Origin: Caprella mutica
Lineage: Eukaryota; Arthropoda; Malacostraca; Amphipoda; Caprellidae
Direction of reading: 5' to 3'
Length of the DNA: 64,000 bases
Assembly (NCBI GenBank): GCA_947561585.1
Contig: CANNZV010001829.1
Location: 62,001-126,000 of the forward strand
Program-made: the position numbers and the translations under genes
Shown: in pieces, positions 35,922 to 46,523 of the stretch
Numbering within the stretch: position 1 is the first letter of the stretch
How the letters are laid out: every line of letters begins with the position of its first letter
The notes under the pieces: generated by a model
Database searches by the model: none
What the model was told of the DNA's origin: nothing
What the model saw: the letters and a program-made list of their open reading frames with translations, nothing else

Positions 35922-37085
35922 TATGTTCCATCGTTGCAGTTGTAAGTTAGTTTGTATGTGAAAGTAAGTGATTAACGAGTCTGTCTTTAATGTACGTTGA
36001 AGCATTGAGATTGTGTTTACTTTTCCACTGGTTCCGGTTCCCTTAATGGACCTCATCCTGTAAAGAAGGGTCACCTGTCCTAATATTATTCAGATACATA
36101 ACGGTTGCATATTTAAAATGTTATTTTCTGCTGCATGTCTCCGTACAATGTGTGTGATTCAATCATAATTTCAATATATTCTTCTAATTGGGATTATTGA
36201 GAGTAAATTGAAATATTTCAGTTTAATAAAGATAATTTCTGAACTGTTAATAGCTAATCTTAATTTATCAATTTAGTCACTGATTTTCATGTTAGCATGC
36301 TCCGGTAAAATCTGTAGTGATAAAATAATTAGTTTATTCGAATTTTTCAAGTAGTTTGAATTTATTGAATGTAAAATTAACTGCTAGCTAAATAAAATTA
36401 GGTATTGCAATTTTTTTAAGTGTTGATATTGTATCTGTTTGGGACGATTCTATTTTATTTTCATCTTTCACTAGTTTGCTAAAAAAAACTTCATTTGATA
36501 TAAAATATGTGAATTATGTCAAATTGTTAAATGTAGTTTTCAAAACACTGCATTATTAAACTGAAAAAATACAAAGTTTCATTCAACTGTTAGCTACTGA
36601 ACAAAAACAGAGTAGGAATATATCGATGATGTCATCTATCTATCTATAGGTAGTGGAGTAACGAAACAGTGTGTTTGTACTGCATTTTTCAAAAGTCAAG
36701 ATATTCCGATTTTTTAGTCTCAAATGAATCGGAGGCCTTGTATATTGGTTTTGTACCATCTTTATTATACGTGAATGACAGAATTGACGGCTAAATAGTA
36801 TGGAAAAAGAAAATTAAGTCAATGACGAGAAGTACATATTTTGTATGTTTTTCTGTAATACAACTCATTGGCAGTGTACAAGGGCCAAAACGCAATATTC
36901 TGTATATACATAACTATTCATTCTCAAACATAAATATCTTCCTTACTCTAGTTTGAGCTTGATTTCAAGAGCACGTTAGTTCATGAAACCTTAAAATTAG
37001 TTCCCGTTCTCATTCTGAATGGCTTTCAAACGTGTACTATTATTTTAAAAGTTGATAAATTTGGCATAGTAGTACCAGCTACAGT

Positions 37086-37553
37086 TCTATCCTGAAGCTG
37101 TCTGGTGAATGGAAGAGAAGGGGGTGGAGCCTCTTAATTGGATCTGTTGTAATTTGAATTTTTAATTGTCTTTTATCATTTTCTAAACGCTAGTTTCAAT
37201 TTCGGAGGATAGCCCTAGAGGATAATGACTACGAGGTCTTAGATTTCGTGTTAGGTAGGCTCTTCAGCTACATTAATTGTCAATTCTTCATTCTCCTCTT
37301 CCATCCGCGAATGAAGCCACATGGCGCTTTTCTTCCGTTTTTTCACATTCCTTGCTAATTGACAACTTTTACGGAGTAGCTTTTCTGCATCCATAAGCTT
37401 GGTCATCAACAGTGGTAGGTGACTTTGTTCATTTAGCTACTTTTCTATTTGGCTTCTTCTTTTAGTCCCTTGCATTTAAATTCCTTTTGACGTCGATATG
37501 ACTATTAGTTCTGAACGCTGACGATACACCTCTACATAATAAATTAATTTAGC
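37086..37553 (-). pseudogene. Duplicated exon-like segment, copy 2
   Basis: Partner of 35433-35921, in direct orientation at an offset of about 1.65 kb. Its minus-strand frame aligns without gaps over the central region: TSKG, stop, MQG, RRSQ, stop, SHLPLLM, MDAEKLLRKSCQLARNVKKR, then WLHSRMEEENEE and a stop at about 37251. A 47-codon ATG-initiated frame (37251-37394) is intact. Two in-frame stops upstream make this copy a pseudogene relative to copy 1, while copy 1 carries a frameshift that this copy lacks. Together they imply that the ancestral segment was coding. Confidence 0.45.
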
Positions 37554-37769
37554 AGCCATTATATTAGTATAAACTACCAATATACCATGAATAACTCGTA
37601 CATCAAAACAAATAATTATTCATCAGCCTTACAAAAGAAGAAATAGAGGAGGGATGGATATTCTAAAAATGCTAACTTTTTCTCCATCTTCTGGTCAAAT
37701 ATTGAATAAAAACAAGCCCTTATGTCTATTATGAATCATCGAATACCGTAATAGTATATCACGAGCGTT

Positions 37770-38470
37770 TTGATATTGATTGTCTCAAAGTTGAGTGGCT
37801 CACAGTTGCGTGGTTCATAGTTGAGGGGCTCATAGTTGCGTGGTCAGAAATCGACTTAAGGATTTTCTTGTGATCTCGGTTTCATCGCTCAAAGTTGATT
37901 CATGAGTGCTAAATCAAATTTGATCCAGTCCTTGAAGTCGGTAACTAAAGTCAATTTTGATGTTAAAATTGCGTTCATCCAGTCAAATAGATGTTATAAT
38001 GTGGAATAAATTATTTTTTTTAAATCAACTTTTTATTATATTTGAAAAAACAGAAAACAGTCTCAAAGTTGAGTTAAAGCCTTATGTAAAGTAGAAAATG
38101 AGCCAATGCAGGAAATGCAAAATTTGTATGATTTCCTGCATAAAGACCCCTTGGCAGTGTTTAAGGAATAAAAATTAATTTTCTGAAATCACATATATGT
38201 TCATTTTCATAGTAAAATTACTCTCTAACTCAATTTTGAACCTCAATTTCCAAAGTGAATAAATCTCGTAAATTTGATTAAACGGATAATCTGTTAGTAA
38301 ATATGTACGTTAATATGTATTAGAATGACACCAAACAAAGGAAATAAAAATCAGTGTTTTTTTCAGCTAAATAGATGAAAAATAGTAGGTGGCTCTAAAT
38401 TGACTAAAAATTCTATATAGGATTAGTTCCCATTGACTTTGAGCTTTTGATCACAGATTGTCCTATATTT
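37770..38470. repeat. Degenerate repeat with 'caaagttgag/gtggctc' words
   Basis: Contains repeated phrases such as 'ctcaaagttgagtggctcac', 'gttgcgtgg' and, later, 'aggtggctctaaattgac'. These resemble phrases in repeat family B (18369-19520: 'gggtggttctaaattgag', 'gagccac'). Possibly a diverged relative; the match is short. Confidence 0.35.
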
Positions 38471-40340
38471 CTTTTATATGACACTTTGTAAACATACCAC
38501 ACCATTTGCATTTATAAAAAGTATCAATACATACATAATATTATACGTTATTTAGCATTTAAGCTGTTGAAACTTTGATTCAATCAATATGAATACTTTT
38601 CCATGGAATCAAATAACATCAATACATATATTATACACGATAAAATTTGTTAGGATTATTTGAAAGTAATAGGGTTATAGTTTCATATTTTTATTTCAAT
38701 TAAATATTATAACCGGCTTGCGGCAAAAAGTAGTGCTTAACATAATGTGCCAGATAAAGTCTCAGTTTATTCACACACAAAAAAAATCAAATTTAGTACT
38801 GTAATTATTAACGAGGATGACTGGATGACAATTCCGTAAAAGGTTCCAAAGTTTGAATCGACCTGTACTTGACCTTTCAATAGAAACTAAGTTAATTTGG
38901 CAGTAAAACTTTTAATCGTTGCAAAAAAATAATTGATTCCTGCCGATCAGGTAATTCATTCTGAAACGAAGATACCTATATACGTTTATTAGTTTTTGTT
39001 TGAATTAGCGATACTGGATCTCTCTAACTAAACTTTATGAACAAACTTCCTGTTTGCAAATGTATTATATAATATAAACTAATGCGTATGAGCAGCGAGT
39101 TACTAAAATATGTTGTTTATTGTTATAATTAATAGTAGGACAAAATATGGTATTGTAGATTAAAGAAGAAGAAGAATAATTAGTTCGATCATTAATAGAT
39201 ACCACGTACAATATCTAATAATCATTGACAGTTACACGAGTCTGAAATGGACTGTGACATGATATTCAGAGGAACATATAATAGTACTCGGACACACACA
39301 ATATTTGGGTGTTTTATGATGTCAAGATAGGTCAATCAGAATTTTTTAGGGTGAGCCGTTAACAATGACTTAGGTTAACATTCACTTTCTGAGTACTTTA
39401 GTGCTTAAGAAATGCGTTTTTTTTTCGTATATGAATATAGTTTAAATTTTTGAAAAGAAGTAAAGCTGTATAAGGGCTTAATTCCAATAAAGTCTCACAT
39501 TCATTAAATATTCATATAAAAAAATGGTACTATAATATTATAATATTTCTAAACTCCAATCAATAGTTTTGGAAATATATTGAACTGGGTTTATCTTAAG
39601 GTAAATAATTATGAAAATACTATATTCAACCAAAACGTCAATCACTAACTTCATAGATAAATATAAATTCCAATTTGACACGGTTCTGAACAAACACACC
39701 ATAAGTAAATAATATCTTCTAAAATGGTTACAAGAAAGGATACCGGTTTTCTATGAAATACTTGTGATAGACAATTTTATACGGATACCTTAAATTAATT
39801 ATCATTCTTGTCCTTCCTTCTATGCTAATTTCAAGGAAGAGAAGAACTAAAATAACATTAACCGTCCTAAAATGAACCAACAGAAGATAAACTGAATACA
39901 AAGATGTCCTTCGAGAGAAGTAACTTGATGTCATTCGTTTAGTTTTAGTTTCATGTTGGGATAGAATACTATTGTTACTATGATAACTGTTCTCTGTTCA
40001 TTTTTTTCTTCGGAATACTATATGTCTGCCTGGAATGAAATAATCGCTTTCTATATATTTAATTTGGACATGTGTATAATATATCATTGTTAAATAGAAT
40101 ATATGGTTTAAACTTTGTTTGAGTTAATTTCATTCTAACGATACCCAAAAATACTCTCTCTTTCATTTCTAAATCCCAGTGAATAACAGGATAATACATT
40201 GTGTTTCGAATTTTTTGATATTTTTCAGTGGCTTTTATTCCTAGTTATACTGACGAAAAAAAAGACAGAAAAACAATACACCAAAATTTTCAGGAAGGAT
40301 GGATTTTTAATGATTAATAACTAGAAATACGTATTGTAGA
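38471..40340. other. AT-rich noncoding stretch
   Basis: No gene or clear repeat recognised. The 68-codon minus frame at 39728-39934 has no recognisable motif. Confidence 0.5.
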
Positions 40341-40357
40341 AGGTGCTGTAAGTTGCC

Positions 40358-41409
40358 TCAATTTTGCTGCACACTGAGATTAGCCCACTTCAAAACATTA
40401 AGTGCTACACTCTGAAGGACATTCTCGCAATGTTCTTCTGAAAATATCTTCACAAAATTAATAAGTTCGTTCACTGTAGTTGGTTTTGCAGAATGCACTT
40501 CATTTTGAACTAAGGCCCAATAATAAAAATCCAAAGTATTCAAATCTGGAGAATGCGCTGGCCACGCAATCTGTGTCCTACGGCTGGAGACTCTGCCTCC
40601 AATCTTGTTCAACAGAAATTATTTGGCAGCAGTGGTGCAATGGGCAGGAGCACCGTTCTGCATCCACCATAAACCTTGTCTTGTAGCACATGAGCGAAAG
40701 GTGGGTAAAATATTTTCTTGCAGTAACTTATGGTAGCAGTCTCCATTCACTATCTTGCGTCTTCCATTTTCATCCATTAAGGCATGAACGACTGGCACTT
40801 TACCATTAACAATAGAAACAAAAAGTTTAACTTTCTCATCATTTCTATTGTTAGATATGACAATCTCATTGGGAATAGTAGAAGACCATGTACCATCATT
40901 CTTCCAGTAGGGGACTTGATTCAAACAAAAAAAATCCATCGGTCCAGATAACTTTCGACACAAATGTTCCGAGATCTGGCTGATCCAAGAGCCACCGGCA
41001 GAATTTGAGTCACTGTTCCTAATGGGCTTCCGTTATTGGATGCATAGCCATATCAAGATATAACCGCCTATGAAGGTGTTTCTTAAGGATTCTCCAATTA
41101 GTTGTTGAAGAAATGTCGAAAAGAGGCGCTGATTTCCTGACTGAGCTTCTTGATTTTACATCCAAAAATGTTATGACTTCTTTGACTTTTTCTGGCGTTC
41201 TCTTTGTGGGACCTCCTGATTTCTTCTTCCGAAAAATTGTTTCATTCCTGTCGAAATCCCGATTTATTCTTGTAAGATAAAATAATTTGAACTGTTCTCT
41301 TGCTCTTCCAAATATCTTGTACTCTTGTAGACACAGACGTCTGATCATTGCTGGCGAAGATGTTGTCCCGAATGCTCTTATTATAAACTTTTTCTGTTCA
41401 TCGGAGAAT
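40358..41409 (-). pseudogene. DD41D mariner-like transposase pseudogene
   Basis: Tc1/mariner superfamily transposase on the minus strand. The N-terminal part (41019-41409) includes FSDEQKKFIIRAFG and a helix-turn-helix-like region ending SSTTNWRILKKHL. The first catalytic Asp lies in KVIWTDG, read in a different frame because of a slip in an A8 tract near 40926-40933. The second catalytic site reads WWMQNGAPAH (Asp changed to Asn). A TAA at 40619-40621 interrupts the frame, which then continues in phase to WPAHSPDLNTLDFYYW with the third Asp. Between the second and third catalytic positions are 41 residues, matching the DD41D (rosa-like) group. Frameshift, stop and Asp loss make it inactive. 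Terminal inverted repeats were not found, and the 5' end abuts the TTAA-flanked MITE. Confidence 0.85.
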
Positions 41410-41498
41410 TCACTATTTCTTTTAACCGTCTGTTATTTCTTCTATGTAAGTCAAGTTTTCACGATATTTTTGGTTCAACGTCGAAGATCCAATCTTAA

Positions 41499-42052
41499 AG
41501 AGGCAGTTCATTTAATTTTTGTTTTTCATAATATTTATGTTGAACGATCACTTAGTAAGAATAAAGCATTCTTGTAGAATTAAACGGTTGAAAAAATATA
41601 ATAAGCGATATATATCATATTTTATAAATTTGATTTAGGGCCTGCGTCCTCCTACATATGGCGCCACCACTCTGTACTATCTGTTTACATTTTATAGCTG
41701 ATAACATGTAAACAATTTTTCTATCAACAGTATTGAAGAGATCGTTTTCTTTTCAAAACTAAATCTAATTTTCTCGAAGGACAGTTTTCAATTTCACAAA
41801 TTCTTTTCTTCACCATTTCCAAACATATAATGATAGATTCAAGTGTGGGACTGGTTATCATTTTGTTCATGTGCTACAATGATTAATTAGTATGTCGGTC
41901 CACCACAGTCCACAGATGGCGCCACTAATTTACAATATACTTTTTATATAAACATTTCTAAAATCAACGAATATTCTAATGTTACAAAAATAAATATACT
42001 AAATCGATTTAGGACCAATTTGGCGATAGTTTGATTTGACTGAACTGCCCCT
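41499..42052. mobile_element. 554-bp MITE flanked by TTAA
   Basis: Terminal inverted repeats AGAGGCAGTTCA (41499-41510) and TGAACTGCCCCT (42041-42052) match at 11 of 12 positions. They are bordered by TTAA on each side (41495-41498 and 42053-42056), consistent with a 4-bp TTAA target duplication as made by piggyBac-type transposases. Inside, 'atggcgccac' occurs twice (near 41659 and 41928). It has no ORF of note and is nonautonomous. The TIR does not begin with CCY as classical piggyBac ends do, so the superfamily call is tentative. Confidence 0.7.
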
Positions 42053-42599
42053 TTAAGTAACTAATTGGTGTTTCTTGTATACCGCATTACGATATTTAAT
42101 TGTTTATGTATGGCTATTGAAAAACATCAAAAATGTTGAAACACACTGAATACAGTTTTTCATTCATTTTCATGCACGTAAAGCGCTTGATTAAAAAGGT
42201 TTGCAATACTTTTGATTCCAGAATTGTCAAAGAGTTATTTCATACAGTTCCATTTCTAATCTAGGTAAGTGTTTAAAATTAAAAATATAAAAGTGATAGA
42301 ACTTCAACACAAGCAAAATATTATTTTTATTGCTGAATATCTCAAAAACATTTAGTTTTGCATTAAAGAAGTAATATTCTTGTTTATTTGAACATATAGA
42401 TTGTTAAAAAATTCAGTGGTTTCTATCAAATTCCAAAAGTTTTATCACATTCTTTAAATTTTTATTAATTCTAATAATTTAGTTGAATTTTAATCAGTTT
42501 GTATAATACGATTATTTTAATTGAATTTATGTATATCATTATATTTATATATTTTTCACCCTATTCATACTAACAATATTTAGGTGTCTATTAGACTGA

Positions 42600-43110
42600 G
42601 TGCGTACACACAGAAAATTTTTTCTTTCTCCCAAAGAAAAAAGTCACTTTATATATGCATTAATTAATTATTTTCTTTCTGGTAAAGAAATGTTCTAGTT
42701 TTGGGACAAATAAAATTTTTATTCGCATATAAGATTTCTTTTCTTTGAGTCAAATAAAAAATACGATTTAAATTTTAGAATTTTCTTTGTAACAAATAAA
42801 ATTAGTTATTTATTTCAAATCTAGGAGTGGTTTAGGAGAAATATATTATTTCTTCTCCATAAAGAAAACTTTTCATTGAATAGAATAAATGTTTTCTTTG
42901 CAATAAATGTATCTTTCTTTAGTATAAATGCATCAAAGATTTAATATAAAGTAATATTTATTTAAACCAATGAATTAGTATCTTTATTCAAAATATAAAT
43001 ATTCTTTACATATAATAGAGCTTTCTTTCACTCTAATATAATGTATATTTATTAAAAAGTAATAATTTCTTTTATACTAACAAACTGGTTCTTCTTTCTA
43101 AAGACTTACA
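42600..43110 (+). repeat. TTTCTTT/AATAAAT low-complexity region
   Basis: Many short 'tttcttt' runs alternate with 'aaataaaat' or 'ataaatg' words without a fixed period. Similar words appear again at 45300-45380 in opposite orientation. No coding sequence. Confidence 0.4.
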
Positions 43111-43283
43111 TGCTTTACAATAAATATTTCTTTGAAGATAGTTTTGTAGATAGATTGGGGAAGAAATAACATAAATGAAGTTTTATATGCAATATATTGA
43201 AATAATATAGCAATGAAATTACACTCATCAGAAGCATAAGAACTTCTTCCCATTCAGAAGATGTATGTCTCCACACATTCACC

Positions 43284-43351
43284 CTATTCTTGATCTCCTG
43301 CAGGTATAGGTGAAGCATACCTCCAGAATATATGAACTTGATATTCATCAT
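43284..43351 (-). CDS. Candidate terminal exon, unknown protein
   Basis: After an acceptor ('attttttttctacag') at 43352, the frame left by the donor at 43458 continues as DEYQVHIFWRYASPIPAG to a TAG at 43284-43286. The peptide has unusually protein-like composition for this region. The exon pair is a prediction from splice-site words and phase only; there is no homology support. Confidence 0.25.
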
Positions 43352-43457
43352 CTGTAGAAAAAAAATCACTTTAAATTAACTGTTTCATATATCATATACA
43401 ATAATAGATCCTAATGTATTGAATAAGTTGGCTTAGGTATAGGTAGCTATAACACAC

Positions 43458-43600
43458 CTGAACAGTTGATCAGAAATTTTTGTGTCCTCTTAGAAACTTT
43501 TATCCTTTTCAAGACTTTAGAATAAAGTTCAGTGCACTTTCTCCCACTTGTGTGAATATGGTCAGTCTTTTTCTGTAGATATAATGCAGTGAAGTTCCAC
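43458..43600 (-). CDS. Candidate internal exon, unknown protein
   Basis: On the minus strand this 143-bp segment is bounded by a good acceptor ('ttttattttcag') at 43601 and a donor ('cag' then 'gtgtgttat') at 43458. One frame is open throughout (47 codons), including TALYLQKKTDHIHTSGRKCT and TQKFLINCS. It joins in phase to the candidate exon at 43284-43351. No family is recognised and no convincing upstream exon or start was found. A spurious open frame in AT-rich DNA remains a strong alternative. Confidence 0.25.
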
Positions 43601-44424
43601 CTGAAAATAAAAATTAAAGGTTTAAACAAAGTTAACTTCATTTCATATAATTTAAAGACATTTACTGCATCAAACATTAAATTTCAGGACTCAGGCAACT
43701 TAATTAATTTAAAAGAAATTGAAAACAAATGAATTATTTCACTATTTGTTAAAGAGGTTTTTAAAATATCTCATATTCTGCAGAGGACTAAGAGGAAATA
43801 TAAGTTATATAACTATCTCAATTGTGACAATTTCCCCAACTAATAGAGTATGAGAATCCTAGCCAAGTAATTGCCAATAATTTGGTTAGGATAAATAAAT
43901 CTGGAGAGCTACTCTGCATCAGCATCAGTGTGATATTTAACTATTATCATTGATTTTTGATTTTGGGAGCTGATGATTCTAATATTAATAATATAAACAC
44001 AAAAAAAGTAATCTCTGTTATTGTGAACACTTTACCAGTTTCAACAGATTGGCTTAGAAATTCCTAAGAATTAGGTATTTTCAAATATAAATAAGATCTT
44101 ATCAAATCATTAATAGCCTTATAAGTAGCTATTAGGTAGAAGTTTAGGAGCAATAGGTAATTTGATTTATATTGATTCAATAGTAAATACTTTTTTTTCC
44201 TTTCTACACATATCCACCCATTTTTAATTCAAAATTTTATTTTTTATAGGTAACTTGGGAGCTAAAAAAATGAAATTTCAGATTTTTTAAATTATCACTA
44301 AGTTTAAAAATATATTACCCTGCTCTGAATAATGTGACCATATGACTTTTGGTGATTTAAATTTGTGATTGTTACTCTCAGATGAAAATTCAAAAATTAT
44401 CACTGATTATCTCTGAAATTTTGA

Positions 44425-44582
44425 GTATATAAAAATTCCTTCAGCTAAATTAATGGTAACATAGGATTCAATTTAAGATATTCTTCAATGGTTCTAAAAT
44501 ATCCCTAAGATATTGTTTAGGTTCACCTCAGAAACTCTTTGAGAAATGTTCCATATTTTGCAGACTGGCACTTTGAAACACT
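44425..44582 (+). repeat. Repeat family C, diverged copy 3
   Basis: Matches the second half of 30215-30512: 'cagctaaattaatggtaaca', then 'gttccatattttgcagactgg'. It lies ~14 kb from the other copies, so family C is dispersed and not only locally duplicated. Confidence 0.65.
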
Positions 44583-45328
44583 GGAGCCACAATCTTAACT
44601 GAACTCTAGTTAGCCTAAGTTAGGTAGTTAACAAACTTTAAGTCATTACATACAATATAATGAATAATTGATAGTACTACTAGTTAAGGTAAACATTACA
44701 ATAAGAACAAATAGCGATTAGGTATAGGTAGCTTAGGTTAGGTAAATAAACAATAAGAGTAGGTAGGGCTGGGATATAAAACTACCTACCTAACTTATTT
44801 CAGGCGCAGTGAGATAGATTTTCAGTTAAGTTGTAACTTACGTTAGCCTAGTTCATTACTAAAGGGTAATGAAAGGAAGAAGTCACCTATGAAATAGCAT
44901 TTAAATTTCTCAAGTAAATAGGTAGCAGGACACTGTGAACCTATGAATACCTAGTTACCAGTATTAACATTTATAATTAAAGCAAAAATGCTGACCAAGT
45001 TCTAAAAACTATGCTTTGCCAACTAATAATTCAGTATAATTATATAAATAAATGAAAATATCTAATTTATATACGAAAGGATTCATAACTGAGCGACTAA
45101 CTGAGAACCTACCTTGATCACTTCAAAGAACTTAATGATATGACGCTCACTTCAGAAAATCACGCGAAAATTTCAAAGCAATATTTCGATTTGAGACAAT
45201 AACAGAACAGATTTGTAACAAATAAATATTCGACTCATCAGTGAAAAAGCTTCAAGAGAAATAAATAAAAGGTTAATAGGAATGAAATATGCATCAAAAT
45301 GCATCCAAAGAAAGCTACTTTCTTTAAT
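44583..45328. other. Noncoding stretch with AGGTA-rich words
   Basis: Recurring 'aggtagctta' or 'taggtaggt' words at 44640-44950. No gene recognised. On the minus strand 'gatcaag' followed by 'gtaggttctc' near 45113 is a donor-like word, without other support. Confidence 0.35.
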
Positions 45329-45688
45329 CTAAAGCTCTAGTAACACTTTAAACCAAAGAAAATAAATTAAAGAAGATAGTTTTTCTTTAAGATATGCTTC
45401 GATTTCTCTGTGTGTAGGATTCGCTACACATTTGATATAAAGGCAACCAGTGACTTGAATTATCTGATTATTTTTTGTCAGCTCGTAGATTTTATCATAT
45501 GAATGTACTGTGCAAAATTGTATGTATCCACGATTGATAGGAACAAAGTTATTACATTGGATGTATTTTGTATGAACTGTGTATGTTACACTGGCTGTCG
45601 GGGTGAAATTGGGGATGCCATATCTAGAGGTAGTGTTTACGTGAGCTGTCTGCCAAGTCACTGTTAAACCGAAGACAATTAATTGCAA
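45329..45688 (-). CDS. 119-codon open frame, unknown
   Basis: The longest non-repetitive, non-transposon minus frame in the middle of the window. Its composition is balanced (Cys, Tyr, Thr, Asn) and unlike the Phe/Ile/Lys-rich noise frames. It includes TASVTYTVHTKYIQCNNFVP and a Cys-containing stretch TGCLYIKCVANPTHREIEAY. An acceptor-like word ('cttcggtttaacag') lies just inside the 5' end, so it could be an exon starting near 45660. I recognise no family. The low-complexity 'aaagaaaa' sequence at its 3' end also occurs in the noncoding region at 42.6-43.1 kb, which weakens the case. Confidence 0.25.
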   Translation of the reverse strand: MQLIVFGLTVTWQTAHVNTTSRYGIPNFTPTASVTYTVHTKYIQCNNFVPINRGYIQFCTVHSYDKIYELTKNNQIIQVTGCLYIKCVANPTHREIEAYLKEKLSSLIYFLWFKVLLEL

Positions 45689-46136
45689 ATAATAACTATA
45701 AAATGGTGAATATAAATATATTCTGTTAATTGTGATAAACGAAAAACTTCGAAATACTAATTATTCATTTATTTCTTCTTCTAATTGATTCCTTTGTGCG
45801 TAGCGACATCTAGCAACTAGATGTATGTATGTGCGTTAGTGTCTTGCGAGAGTACTGCGGGGGAAGCCACACGCACATATCCTCAGTGAATTAAAAAAAT
45901 ATGTTCGCCTCCATGCTTGGCATAATGTTCTAGTTTGAATATGAGAGAAAAATTAGAGTATGAACATTTACAAATATATCTAATGAAAAGAGACATAAAA
46001 TTTTAGTTGATTCAAATCATGTACAAATATTTAATCACTATTATAAAGTCTTGTCGAGCTCAAACTCCTCAGTCAGTCTTTTAAGGGTTACAAAAAAATG
46101 GGGTAGGTACCTGCAACGGGGAAAAACAATTATTCG

Positions 46137-46300
46137 TGAAATATCATCATGAAATAACTCTTTCATCTAAAAGTACATCATCAAAGTGACTCTTTTCACT
46201 CATAGTACATATGCAGTAACTATTTTCTGTAATAGTATATCATTCATAATTAATTGTGTCTCTTAGTAAATCATCAAGAGAATCATCTCTTTCTTTGACT
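46137..46300 (-). repeat. Stray inverted fragment of the 32-bp minisatellite
   Basis: Words such as 'agtacatcatcaaagtgact' and 'cttttcactcatagtacat' are the reverse complement of the unit at 24956-26868. About four to five diverged units are present, ~19 kb from the main array and in inverted orientation. Confidence 0.7.
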
Positions 46301-46523
46301 GATCTAATTTTTCTTTCATATATTCTGCCAAAGTAACTTGCTCATGGTGGATTCAATTTCCAAATCGAACCTCTCGCTTTGGATTCTAATTGATAAAACT
46401 ATTAATAATTATAATTGTTAATACTATCAAACCGAAAATATTAAAGGCCATCAATAATAATTAATTTGATTAAACGATTGTTCGTTATATGTAGATATTA
46501 TATTTAGTCACATGAAGTAAGTA

